Shown: positions 1 through 6,797 of the stretch, piece by piece
Position numbering within the stretch: position 1 is the first letter of the stretch
How the letters are laid out: each line of letters opens with the position of its first letter
DNA from: JBBCJM01 sp037190175
Lineage (GTDB): Bacteria > Pseudomonadota > Alphaproteobacteria > Rhodobacterales > Rhodobacteraceae
Assembly: GCA_037190175.1 (NCBI GenBank)
Contig: JBBCJM010000257.1
Span: forward strand, 1 to 23,385
Length of the DNA: 23,385 bases
Direction: 5' to 3'
Notes under the pieces: generated by a model
What the model saw: only the letters and a program-made list of their open reading frames with translations
What the model was told of the DNA's origin: nothing
The model's database searches: none
Translations under genes and position numbers: made by a program

Positions 1-49
1 CGGCCACCGCCGCCCGCGCGCCCGCCCCCAGATTCTGCCAGCCGGCCAT
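1..49 (-). CDS. Possible 5' tip of a divergent gene (partial)
   Basis: An ATG at 49 on the minus strand opens a frame that runs off the window edge and encodes MAGWQNLGAGARAAVA. A GGGGGGAGA stretch lies about 8 nt upstream and could be a ribosome binding site, and the third codon positions are GC-rich like the neighbouring genes. Only 16 codons are visible, so no family can be named. It would be divergent from the LOG gene, sharing the 50-139 intergenic region. It could equally be non-coding. Confidence 0.3.
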   Translation of the reverse strand, partial: MAGWQNLGAGARAAVA

Positions 50-139
50 GCCCCGGGTCTCCCCCCGCGCCCCCGCGCCTTTCCTTCCGCAGGGAAGCCC
101 ATTACACCGCCCCTAGCAACTGGTTTCGAAAGGCTGCCC

Positions 140-706
140 ATGCCCACGCGCCATTCGGTCTGCGTCTTCTGCGGCGCGCGCCCCGGGCTCGACCCGCTGC
201 ACGCCGCCGCCGCCCGCGCCACCGGCGCGATGATCGCCGCCCGCGGCTGGCGGCTGGTCTACGGCGCGGGCGACGTGGGGCTGATGGGCGAGGTGGCGCG
301 CAGCGCCATGGCGGCGGGCGGGGCGACGATGGGGGTGATCCCGGTCCACCTGATCGCCCGCGAACAGGGCCGCCGCGACCTGTCGCAGTTCGTGGTCACC
401 GAGGACATGCACGAACGCAAGAAGGTGATGTTCATGAACTCCGAGGCGGTGGCGGTGCTGCCCGGGGGCGCGGGCTCGCTCGACGAGTTCTTCGAGGTGC
501 TGACCTGGGCGCAGATCGGGTTGCACTCCAGGCCGATCCTGCTGGTCGACATCGCGGGCTACTGGCAGCCGCTGGCCCGGCTGATCGAGCACATCGTGGC
601 GCAGGGCTTCGCCGATGCCTCGCTGCTCGCGCTCTACCGCATCGTGCCGGACGTGGCGACGCTGGAGACCGAACTCGCCGCGGTGCTGGAGCCGCTGCCG
701 GGCTGA
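140..706 (+). CDS. LOG family protein (TIGR00730), cytokinin riboside 5'-monophosphate phosphoribohydrolase-like
   Basis: This 188-residue protein has the hallmarks of the LOG (Lonely Guy) family, cytoplasmic enzymes that hydrolyse nucleoside 5'-monophosphates at the N-glycosidic bond to release the base and ribose 5-phosphate. Visible motifs are the N-terminal VCVFCGARPG, the YGAGDVGLMG phosphate-binding segment at residues 41-50, the MHERK segment at 90-94, and the signature PGGAGSLDEFFE at 108-119 (family consensus PGGxGTxxE, with Ser here for Thr). Length matches the family. AAAGG lies about 9 nt before the ATG. In bacteria the physiological substrate is usually AMP or unknown; a role in cytokinin production is not implied. 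It stands alone, convergent with sodB. Confidence 0.93.
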   Translation: MPTRHSVCVFCGARPGLDPLHAAAARATGAMIAARGWRLVYGAGDVGLMGEVARSAMAAGGATMGVIPVHLIAREQGRRDLSQFVVTEDMHERKKVMFMNSEAVAVLPGGAGSLDEFFEVLTWAQIGLHSRPILLVDIAGYWQPLARLIEHIVAQGFADASLLALYRIVPDVATLETELAAVLEPLPG

Positions 707-916
707 GGCGACCCGGCCCCCGCAGGTCTTCCCACCCCCGCTTTATTTTGTGTCACAAATATCCCGGGGTCCGGGGCAGCGCCCCCGGGGCCAGCCACCA
801 GCGCCACGCCCGACAGGAAAGGCGCGCGGGGGGTCCAAGGGGGGCGGCAGCCCCCCTTGCCCGGCCCAACGCCCGGAGCCAACGGCGAGGGGGGCGGGAG
901 GGCCCCCGGCCCCGGG
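707..916. repeat. GC-rich intergenic segment with stacked inverted repeats, probably a dispersed intergenic element
   Basis: This gap between convergent LOG and sodB genes has no credible gene. It begins with an AT-rich tract (741-762) containing the 13-nt palindrome TTTGTGTCACAAA at 747-759, followed by ATCCCGGGGTCCGGGG. Two hairpins follow: CCGGGG/CCCCGG at 771-776 and 783-788, and AAGGGGGG/CCCCCCTT at 837-844 and 851-858 (8 perfect pairs, 6-nt loop). A related AAGGGGGGC hairpin occurs again at 12940-12960 beside the tRNA. I recall similar AAATATCCCGGGG...GGCAGCGCCCC blocks between genes in Rhodobacterales; the repeat assignment rests on that memory plus the second partial copy. The second hairpin may also terminate sodB transcription, although no T-run follows it. 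Confidence 0.45.
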
Positions 917-1519
917 TCACAGCCCGGCGGCGACCGCCTCCCAGTTCACCAGCTTCTCCAGGAAGTTGGTGAGATACGCCGGCCGCTTGTTGCGGAAGTC
1001 GATGTAGTAGGAATGCTCCCACACGTCGCAGCCCAGCAGCGCGGTCTGCCCGAAGCAGAGCGGGTTCACCCCGTTCTCGGTCTTGGTCACCTTCAGCGAG
1101 CCGTCCCGGTCCTTCACCAGCCAGCACCAGCCCGAGCCGAACTGGCCCGCGCCGGCGGCCGCGAAGTCCTCCTTGAACTTCTCGACCGAGCCGAAGCTCT
1201 CCCCCAGCGCCTTCTCCAGCGCCCCGGGGATCTTCTTGCCCTCGCCCGGCGCCATCCAGGTCCAGAACTGGTTGTGGTTCCAGTGCTGGCTGGCGTTGTT
1301 GAAGATGCCGTTCTGCGCCACGGCGCCTGCCTGATAGGTGCCGCGCACGATGTCTTCCAGCGACTTGCCTTCCCATTCGGTGCCGGCGATCAGCTTGTTG
1401 CCGTTGTCGACATAGGCCTTGTGGTGGATGTCGTGGTGGTATTCCAGCGTCTCCTTCGACATGCCGAGCGGCGCCAGCGCGTCATGGGCATAGGGAAGGT
1501 CGGGAAGGGTGAAAGCCAT
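917..1519 (-). CDS. sodB: Superoxide dismutase, Fe type
   Basis: The 200-residue cytoplasmic enzyme dismutates superoxide to O2 and H2O2. It aligns end to end with E. coli SodB as I remember it. The four metal ligands are visible: H28 (EYHHDIHH), H82 (HWNHNQFW), and D165 and H169 in DVWEHSYY. Gln78 in FNNASQHW is the second-sphere glutamine at the position typical of iron enzymes, and GSGWCWLV also fits the Fe branch; metal choice in vivo is an inference. AAAGGA lies about 8 nt before the ATG. A good promoter sits at 1554-1582, whose -35 box overlaps the stop codon of the upstream gene, so it is probably transcribed independently as well as by read-through. Confidence 0.97.
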   Translation of the reverse strand: MAFTLPDLPYAHDALAPLGMSKETLEYHHDIHHKAYVDNGNKLIAGTEWEGKSLEDIVRGTYQAGAVAQNGIFNNASQHWNHNQFWTWMAPGEGKKIPGALEKALGESFGSVEKFKEDFAAAGAGQFGSGWCWLVKDRDGSLKVTKTENGVNPLCFGQTALLGCDVWEHSYYIDFRNKRPAYLTNFLEKLVNWEAVAAGL

Positions 1520-1553
1520 CTGACTGTCCTTTCGGTTGAAGTCCCCGGGGCGC

Positions 1554-1582
1554 AGCTAGGGGAGTGCGGGGGCAATGGTCAA
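1554..1582 (-). promoter_or_regulatory. Predicted sigma-70-type promoter for sodB
   Basis: On the minus strand TTGACC (1582-1577) is followed after exactly 17 nt by CTAGCT (1559-1554), giving a leader of about 28 nt to the sodB ATG. The TGA inside the -35 box is also the stop codon (1581-1579) of the upstream exported-protein gene. Confidence 0.5.
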
Positions 1583-1995
1583 GCCCCGCGCCGCGTGGCC
1601 CGCGTCTGGACGCGGGAACAACGGCCGCGTCCCTCGTAGGTTCCGCCATAGCCCAGCGGCCGGGCCACGATCGTGGCGGCCAGCCCGGGCTTCAGCACCG
1701 TCAGCCGGTAGGACATGGTGGCCTGCTGGTTGACCTCGGTGCGAATGCGCAGGTCCCAGGCGAAGGTGGTGCGGCGCGCGTTGTCCACCGCCACCCGCGC
1801 CCGGATCGGCCCGCCGGCGAAGCTGCGGATGACCGGATCGTTCACCGCGACCTCGGCGCCCTCGGGGCCGATCTCAACCACCACGATCTCGGGCACCGCA
1901 TTGTGGGTGACGGCCAGCCGGCACTGGTAGACCTCGGCGGCGGCGGAAGGCAGGGCCAGGCCGAGGCCGGCGCAAAGGGCGATGAGGCGAAGCAT
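1579..1995 (-). CDS. Exported protein of unknown function
   Basis: This 138-residue protein starts with a clear Sec signal peptide: MLRLIALCAGLGLALPSAAA, with cleavage likely after the Ala run near residue 20. The mature part is a small, probably beta-rich domain starting EVYQCRLAV. It keeps one Cys near its start (QCRL) and one near its end (RGRCSR), which could form a disulfide in the periplasm. I do not recognise the family. The tail is basic (RVQTRATRRGA). It lies upstream of sodB in the same direction; a shared role in oxidative stress is only a guess from position. A TTGACA-type promoter lies at 2037-2065. The ribosome binding site is weak (a GGGG run about 9 nt upstream). Confidence 0.8.
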   Translation of the reverse strand: MLRLIALCAGLGLALPSAAAEVYQCRLAVTHNAVPEIVVVEIGPEGAEVAVNDPVIRSFAGGPIRARVAVDNARRTTFAWDLRIRTEVNQQATMSYRLTVLKPGLAATIVARPLGYGGTYEGRGRCSRVQTRATRRGA

Positions 1996-2036
1996 GGGCG
2001 AACCCCGGAAACAATCGGCTGGCGACTATGCGGGCC

Positions 2037-2065
2037 ATTGCGCCCGGCCCGGGCGGCCCTGTCAA
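2037..2065 (-). promoter_or_regulatory. Predicted promoter for the exported-protein gene
   Basis: A perfect -35 hexamer TTGACA (2065-2060, minus strand) is followed after 17 nt by CGCAAT (2042-2037), which matches the -10 consensus at its last three positions. It lies between the soxG terminator hairpin and the ATG at 1995, leaving a leader of about 35 nt. Confidence 0.4.
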
Positions 2066-2090
2066 GCCGGACGCTCATCGCTTGCGCCAG

Positions 2091-2110
2091 CGAAGAAAGC
2101 CGCGAGGCTT
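2091..2110 (-). terminator. Predicted intrinsic terminator after soxG
   Basis: On the minus strand AAGCC (2110-2106) and GGCTT (2101-2097) form a 5-bp stem with the tetraloop TCGC, followed by TCTTCG. It begins 14 nt after the soxG stop. An outer inverted repeat, GCTCATC at 2073-2079 and GATGAGC at 2111-2117, encloses it. The T-run is short, so efficiency is uncertain. Confidence 0.5.
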
Positions 2111-2124
2111 GATGAGCGGCCATC

Positions 2125-2652
2125 TCACCCCTGCGGGAACAGCTCCGACCCGGCCCGCGCGGAATGCCGCAGCAGCGCCTCCACATAGCCGGCTACCGAG
2201 CGCATGGCGACCAGGGTGATGCCCCCCTGCTGCCGCCAGAAGGCCGCCGCCACCTGCCCCGCGCGCGAGCGGCGCAGCTCGCCCTCGGGCAGGCGGGCGA
2301 GGTCGGCCGGGGTCAGCTTCATCAGCACCTCGTCGGCCCGCGGCCCCTCGATGCGGAACATCGCGCGCAGGTCCGAGACATCGGCGGCCAGGTGGTGCTG
2401 GCCCTCCAGCGCCTGCCCGATGGCGGCCAGGGCGCCGGGAACCGCTTCCGGCGGCACCAGCAGCAGCCATTCGTCGGGCGACATCCAGCCCGCGGCGGTG
2501 CCCTGCCCGAACAGGATGCCCCGCTGCCCCGGCAGTCCCGCCCCGGTCGCCGCCCGCACCGCCGCCTCCAGCCCGGGGGTCTCCGCCCGGGCGCGCAGCA
2601 GGATCATCCCCTGCGGCCCCGCCTGCCGCACGCTGGCAAAGCTCTCAGACAT
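2125..2652 (-). CDS. soxG: Sarcosine oxidase, gamma subunit
   Basis: SoxG is the 175-residue small subunit of cytoplasmic heterotetrameric sarcosine oxidase. It has a partial GcvT-like fold and no known catalytic residues, and is thought to be structural. Recognisable stretches are GWMSPDEWLLLVPP (residues 55-68) and the HHLAADVSDLRAMFRIEGP block around 86-104, both typical of the family. The start codon lies inside the end of soxA, overlapping by 8 nt (2645-2652), so the two are probably translationally coupled. It is the last gene of the soxDAG unit and is followed by a terminator-like hairpin at 2091-2110. Confidence 0.93.
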   Translation of the reverse strand: MSESFASVRQAGPQGMILLRARAETPGLEAAVRAATGAGLPGQRGILFGQGTAAGWMSPDEWLLLVPPEAVPGALAAIGQALEGQHHLAADVSDLRAMFRIEGPRADEVLMKLTPADLARLPEGELRRSRAGQVAAAFWRQQGGITLVAMRSVAGYVEALLRHSARAGSELFPQG

Positions 2653-5620
2653 CCTGCCGCGCCCCTTCCCTGTCGTAGAACACCGGCGAGACGATGCGGG
2701 CGGCCACGGTGCTGCCGTCCTCCTTCGAGAAGCGCACCGTCTGGCCCATCCGCTGCGGCCCCCGCGCCACCAGCCCCATGGCGATGCCGCGGCGCAGGGT
2801 CGGGCTCCAGTAGGTCGAGGTCACCCGCCCCTCGGTCAGCCGCTGGCCGTTGGCGTTCTTCCCCTCGGCCACCGCATAGGCGCCCTCGGGGATCACCGAG
2901 CCGTCCAGCGTCTCCAGCCCCACCAGCTTCCAGCGGTCGGGCTTGTGGAAATGGCTGCGTTCCTGCCCGCGCTTGCCGAGGTAGTCCGCCTTCTTCTTCG
3001 AGATCGCCCAGTCGAGCCCCAGGTCCTGCGGGATCACCGTGCCGTCGGTCTCGTCGCCGATCATGATGAAGCCCTTCTCGGCCCGCATCACGTGCAGCGC
3101 CTCGGTGCCGTAGGGCATGATGCCATAGCGTTCCCCGGCCGCCGCGATCTTGTCCCACAGGTCCAGCGCCTGCCCGGCCGGCACCGCGATCTCGTAGGAA
3201 AGCTCGCCCGAGAAGCTGATGCGGTAGATGCGCACCGGATGGCCGGCCAGCGTGCCTTCCACCCAGCCCATGAAGGGCAACGCCTCGCGGGAAACGTCAA
3301 TGCCGCCAAGGGTTTCCAGCACGTTCCTCGCGTCCGGTCCCACCACGGCGATCTGGCCGTATTGTTCGGTCAGGTTGGCGGTATGGACCTGCCAGTCCCA
3401 CCATTCGCATTGCAGCCAGTCCTCCATCCAGCCCTGGATGCGGTCGGCCCCGCCGCTGGTGGTGTGGCACAGCCAGGTGTCGTCCGACAGCCGCGCCACC
3501 ACCCCGTCGTCGATCAGGAAACCCTGCTCGCTGCACATCAGCCCATAGCGGCAGCGGCCCACAGGCAGGCTGGACATGACGCCGGTGTAGAGCATGTCCA
3601 GGAATCGGCCCGCGTCCGGCCCCTTGACCAGGATCTTGCCCAGGGTGGAAGCGTCCAGCATTCCAACGGCTTGCCGGGTGTTGTTCACCTCGCGCTCCAC
3701 CGCCTGGGCGTGGGTTTCCTCGCCCCGCGGGAAGCAGTAGGGCCGGCGCCACTGGCCCACGGGTTCCCAATACGCCCCGGCCTCCTCATGCCGGATATGG
3801 ATGGGCGTGCGGCGCAGGGGCTGGAACAGCTCGCCCCGCGCCTCGCCCGCCAGCGCGCCGATGGTGACGGGGGTATAGGGCGGGCGGAAGGTGGTGGTGC
3901 CGGTCTGCGTCAGGCTCGCGCCCAGCGCATCGGAAAGCACCGCCAGACCGTTGATGTTGCTGGTCTTTCCCTGATCCGTCGCCATGCCCAGCGTGGTGTA
4001 CCGCTTGGTATGCTCCACGCTCTCGTAGCCCTCGCGCGCCGCCAGCTGCACGTCGGACACCTTCACGTCGTTCTGGTAGTCGATCCACATCTTGGCCCGC
4101 AGCGCCGGGGGGGCGCCCTGCGGCCAGATGCCGGGGGCGGGCTGGGGCGAGGCTTCGATGAACACGGGCCACTCCGCCCGGCCCGCCGCCGCGGCGCGGG
4201 CCGAGGCCAGCACGCCCTCCACCCCGAACACCCCGGCCGAGGCCCCGGCCGGCAGCACCAGCGGCGCGCCGTCATGGTTCAGCGGCGGGCGGTCGGGGTC
4301 GGGGACGAAGGCGGCGATCTCCTCGGCCCATTCCAGTTTCCCGCCGCAATGGCTCCACAGATGCACGGCCGGGGTCCAGCCGCCGGCCATGGCCACCGCG
4401 TCGCAGGGCAGATGCTCCAGCACCGCACCCTCGCCGATCGCCAGCCCCACGTCCACCCCGGTGACCCGCCGGCGCCCCTTGACCTTGGCCACGCAGCGCC
4501 CGGTTTCCACCCGGATCCCCAGCGCGCGGGCACGGTCGGGCAGGTCCCCGGTGGCCGAGGGGCGCACGTCCAGCACCGCCGGCACCTCCAGCCCCGCCTG
4601 CCGCAGCGCGATGGCGGTCAGGTAACCGCTGTCGTTGGTGGTCGCCACCACGGTGCGGTCGCCGGGGCTGACCGCCCAGTTGACCAGGTAGTCGCGCATG
4701 GCCGAGGCCAGCATGACCCCGGGAATGTCGTTGCCGGGCAAGGGGATGGGCCGTTCATGCGCGCCGATGGCCGAGACCACCCTGCCCGCCCGGATCCGCC
4801 ACAGCCGCTTGCGCGGCCGCCCGTCGCCGGGGCTGTGGTCGGCCACCCGCTCCTCGGCCAGCACATAGCCGTGGTCGTAGACCCCGGCCACCATGCAGCG
4901 GGGCCGCAGGGTCACGTTCTCCATCGCCGCCAGCCGGGTCAGCGTGCGCTGCACCCATTCCACCGCCGGCAGCCCCTCGACCGTCTCGCCCTCCACCGGC
5001 GCGCGGCCGCCCCAGTGCGGGGTCATCTCGGCCAGCCAGACCCGCTGGCCGGCCTCGCCCGCCGCCAGCGCCGCCGCCAGCCCGGCGATCCCGCCGCCGG
5101 CCACCAGCAGGTCGCAATGCGCATAGGCCTGCTCGTAGCGGTCGGCATCGCGGTCCTTCGGGGCCTTCCCCAGCCCGGCCGAGCGGCGGATGATCGGCTC
5201 GAAGACGTGTTTCCAGAACGGGCGGGGGTGGATGAAGGTCTTGTAGTAGAACCCCCCGGGCAGGAACCGGGCGGCGAGGTCGTTCGCCGCGCCGATGTCC
5301 CATTCCAGCGAGGGCCAGTGGTTCTGGCTGGCCGCGCTCAGCCCCTCGAACAGCTCGGTGGTAGTGGCGCGCTGGTTGGGCTCGAACCGGCCGCCCTCGC
5401 CGAGGTTGACCAGCCCGTTCGGCTCCTCCGCGCCCGAGGCCAGCAAGCCGCGGGGCCGGTGGTACTTGAACGACCGGCCGACCAGCATCTGGCCGTTGGC
5501 GAGCAACGCCGAGGCCAGGGTGTCGCCGGCCAGTCCGCTCAGCACCCGGCCGTTCCAGCGGAATTCAAGGCGCGTGCCGCGGTCGACCAGCCGGCCGCCG
5601 GAGGGAAGGCGGGTGGTCAT
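2645..5620 (-). CDS. soxA: Sarcosine oxidase, alpha subunit
   Basis: SoxA (991 residues, normal family length) binds NAD+ and carries the half of the enzyme where the iminium product meets tetrahydrofolate, giving 5,10-methylene-THF and glycine. The N-terminal Sox_N region has GDTLASALLANG (residues 32-43) and FKYHRPRG. The dinucleotide-binding motif LLVAGGGIAGL spans 171-181. The C-terminal third is a GcvT-type aminomethyltransferase domain, for example VKGPDAGRFLDMLYT and MRAEKGFIMIGDETDGT. I chose the ATG at 5620 because it overlaps the soxD stop as ATGA; the frame stays open upstream to 5923, but that stretch is antisense-like shadow over soxD. It is followed with 8-nt overlap by soxG. 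Confidence 0.97.
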   Translation of the reverse strand: MTTRLPSGGRLVDRGTRLEFRWNGRVLSGLAGDTLASALLANGQMLVGRSFKYHRPRGLLASGAEEPNGLVNLGEGGRFEPNQRATTTELFEGLSAASQNHWPSLEWDIGAANDLAARFLPGGFYYKTFIHPRPFWKHVFEPIIRRSAGLGKAPKDRDADRYEQAYAHCDLLVAGGGIAGLAAALAAGEAGQRVWLAEMTPHWGGRAPVEGETVEGLPAVEWVQRTLTRLAAMENVTLRPRCMVAGVYDHGYVLAEERVADHSPGDGRPRKRLWRIRAGRVVSAIGAHERPIPLPGNDIPGVMLASAMRDYLVNWAVSPGDRTVVATTNDSGYLTAIALRQAGLEVPAVLDVRPSATGDLPDRARALGIRVETGRCVAKVKGRRRVTGVDVGLAIGEGAVLEHLPCDAVAMAGGWTPAVHLWSHCGGKLEWAEEIAAFVPDPDRPPLNHDGAPLVLPAGASAGVFGVEGVLASARAAAAGRAEWPVFIEASPQPAPGIWPQGAPPALRAKMWIDYQNDVKVSDVQLAAREGYESVEHTKRYTTLGMATDQGKTSNINGLAVLSDALGASLTQTGTTTFRPPYTPVTIGALAGEARGELFQPLRRTPIHIRHEEAGAYWEPVGQWRRPYCFPRGEETHAQAVEREVNNTRQAVGMLDASTLGKILVKGPDAGRFLDMLYTGVMSSLPVGRCRYGLMCSEQGFLIDDGVVARLSDDTWLCHTTSGGADRIQGWMEDWLQCEWWDWQVHTANLTEQYGQIAVVGPDARNVLETLGGIDVSREALPFMGWVEGTLAGHPVRIYRISFSGELSYEIAVPAGQALDLWDKIAAAGERYGIMPYGTEALHVMRAEKGFIMIGDETDGTVIPQDLGLDWAISKKKADYLGKRGQERSHFHKPDRWKLVGLETLDGSVIPEGAYAVAEGKNANGQRLTEGRVTSTYWSPTLRRGIAMGLVARGPQRMGQTVRFSKEDGSTVAARIVSPVFYDREGARQDV

Positions 5621-5946
5621 TCGGATGCCTCCATGCTCCAGCCCGGGCGGCGGGCGCGGATGGCCTCGACGATCTCGGGCGGCGGCGCCGTGGTCCGGGC
5701 GGGATAGGTGCCGAAGACCTCCAGCGTCGCGGTGCATCGGGCGGCGAGGAACCACTTGCCGCAGCCATAGGCGTGCCGCCAGCGTTCGAAATGCACCCCC
5801 TTGGGGTTCGTGCGCGCGAACATGTAGGCGTCGAACTCCGCGTCGGTCGAGCCGGGGCCGAAGCGTTTCAGATGCGCCTGGCCGCCGGGGGCCAGCTCGG
5901 TTTCCTCGGCGGCGATGCCGCAATGGGGGCAGGTCAGGATCAGCAT
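5617..5946 (-). CDS. soxD: Sarcosine oxidase, delta subunit
   Basis: SoxD (109 residues) is the small zinc-binding subunit of heterotetrameric sarcosine oxidase. The expected zinc ligands are present: C6 and C9 in LTCPHCG, H58 and C62 in WRHAYGCGKWF. I chose the ATG at 5946, which gives MLILTCPHCG; an upstream in-frame ATG at 5991 would add 15 basic residues absent from the family. No clear Shine-Dalgarno sequence precedes it. Its stop overlaps the soxA start (ATGA). A strong intrinsic terminator lies only 48 nt upstream of its start and I see no convincing promoter between them, so how soxD-A-G is transcribed is unclear. Confidence 0.95.
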   Translation of the reverse strand: MLILTCPHCGIAAEETELAPGGQAHLKRFGPGSTDAEFDAYMFARTNPKGVHFERWRHAYGCGKWFLAARCTATLEVFGTYPARTTAPPPEIVEAIRARRPGWSMEASE

Positions 5947-5994
5947 GTGGAAACCATGGCGAGAGGCGCGCCGCGGCGGGGGCCGGGGCACGCG

Positions 5995-6024
5995 AAAAGG
6001 CCGGGCGCGCAGGGGCGCCCGGCC
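5995..6024 (-). terminator. Strong intrinsic terminator between the 110-aa gene and soxD
   Basis: GGCCGGGCGC (5999-6008) and GCGCCCGGCC (6015-6024) form a perfect 10-bp stem with a 6-nt loop. On the minus strand the stem is followed directly by TTTT (5998-5995). It begins 24 nt after the stop codon of the 110-residue gene and ends about 50 nt before soxD. This is the most convincing terminator in the window. Confidence 0.8.
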
Positions 6025-6048
6025 GACAGGTCGGATGTCAGAGCGGCG

Positions 6049-6381
6049 TTACGGGGCCGGAGCAGGCGCCGGCGGGGCGACAGGCTCGACTGGGACGCCT
6101 TCGTCGGCCGGAGGCGCGGTGTCCATGGGCGCCACGGCGCCGTCGCCCGGCATCGTGGCCGGAGGCGCGGGCGGAGCCATCTCCTGCACCGGCGCGCCGG
6201 CCGGCGGGACGGTGGTCGTGGTCGTGTCGCTGCCGGAACCGGCGTAGAAGGCCACCAGCGCCAGCACCAGCGCCACGACGACGGCAATCCCGATATAGAC
6301 CCCGGCGCTGCCGGTGTCGCGGCGGTCGTAGTACGGCGCGTCCGGCCGGGTGCCGGTGACACGATCGTGTTCGTAAGCCAT
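6049..6381 (-). CDS. Small membrane-anchored Pro/Ala-rich protein, unknown function (second of two)
   Basis: The predicted protein has 110 residues: a charged N-terminus (MAYEHDRVTGTRPD...RRD, residues 1-27), one hydrophobic segment at about 30-51 (AGVYIGIAVVVALVLALVAF), a TTTTTV run near 58, then a long Pro/Ala/acidic tail ending PPAPAPAP. The likely topology is N-in with the tail in the periplasm. I chose the ATG at 6381 because GGGAGA lies about 9 nt upstream; an ATG at 6396 has no such site. It shares this architecture, but little direct sequence, with the 71-residue neighbour. It sits between soxB and soxD, where standard sox operons have nothing. I do not recognise a family. A strong terminator follows. 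Confidence 0.75.
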   Translation of the reverse strand: MAYEHDRVTGTRPDAPYYDRRDTGSAGVYIGIAVVVALVLALVAFYAGSGSDTTTTTVPPAGAPVQEMAPPAPPATMPGDGAVAPMDTAPPADEGVPVEPVAPPAPAPAP

Positions 6382-6416
6382 GATGCGGTCTCCCATGCAG
6401 AGGCGAACTGCGGGAA

Positions 6417-6448
6417 GAACGCCATGCGCCGGGGGGCGTTCCGCATGG
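6417..6448 (-). promoter_or_regulatory. Two mutually exclusive hairpins in the leader of the 110-aa gene
   Basis: GAACGCC (6417-6423) can pair with GGCGTTC (6435-6441), while CCATGCG (6422-6428) can pair with CGCATGG (6442-6448). The arms overlap, so only one hairpin can form at a time. They lie 36-67 nt upstream of the start at 6381. The structure is read by eye and no folding energy was computed. Confidence 0.35.
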
Positions 6449-6532
6449 GCCGGCGGGGCGCGGAAAGGCGGCGGATTGCTGCCGGAGGCCGGCGCGCGGG
6501 CGTGCGGATGGATGCCGAAAGGGGGAGTGCGG

Positions 6533-6550
6533 CGGGCCGGAACCGGCCCG
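6533..6550 (-). terminator. Palindromic hairpin after the 71-aa gene
   Basis: CGGGCCGGAACCGGCCCG is an 18-nt perfect inverted repeat starting 21 nt after the stop of the 71-residue gene on the minus strand. No T-run follows, so it may be a weak terminator, an RNA 3' end stabiliser or a protein-binding site. Confidence 0.3.
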
Positions 6551-6570
6551 GACCGCCGCAGGCCGCCGGC

Positions 6571-6786
6571 TTACTCGCCGGTGGCGGGGGGAGTTTCAGG
6601 CGCTGGCTCGGGTGCGGGCTCGGCGGGCGGTTCGGGCGCCGGGGTGCTGTCGGCCGGGGCGGAAACGGGTGCCGGGGGCGCCGGGGGCGGCGCGGGAGTG
6701 CGGCCGAAATAGTACCAGGCGCCGACGGCGACCAGGATGACGACCGCCGCGACGACCCAGATGGTGGTGCTGTTCTTCTGTGCCAT
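6571..6786 (-). CDS. Small membrane-anchored Pro/Ala-rich protein, unknown function (first of two)
   Basis: The predicted protein has 71 residues: a short N-terminus MAQKNST, a single transmembrane helix at about 8-27 (TIWVVAAVVILVAVGAWYYF), a positive FGR boundary, and a tail made almost wholly of Pro, Ala and Glu, such as APPPAPPAP and EPAPEPAPE. It looks like a periplasm- or envelope-facing extended tail on an inner-membrane anchor. The ATG at 6786 is chosen because a perfect AGGAGG lies 8 nt upstream; the open frame extends 11 codons further without a site. The ribosome binding site is part of a potential hairpin (6798-6829). It lies 100 nt after soxB, with a terminator-like hairpin in between. 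Function unknown. Confidence 0.75.
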   Translation of the reverse strand: MAQKNSTTIWVVAAVVILVAVGAWYYFGRTPAPPPAPPAPVSAPADSTPAPEPPAEPAPEPAPETPPATGE

Positions 6787-6797
6787 GAGGATGACCT

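Noticed and set aside
2204..5707. Plus-strand open frame of 1167 codons opposite soxA
   Set aside because: It is antisense to soxA and soxG, which have clear family motifs. Long antisense frames are common at this GC content; the translation is Gly/Arg/His-rich with no domain.
5621..5923. Upstream extension of the soxA frame
   Set aside because: The added residues are Arg-rich shadow over soxD; the ATGA junction at 5620 and the family N-terminus support the shorter start.
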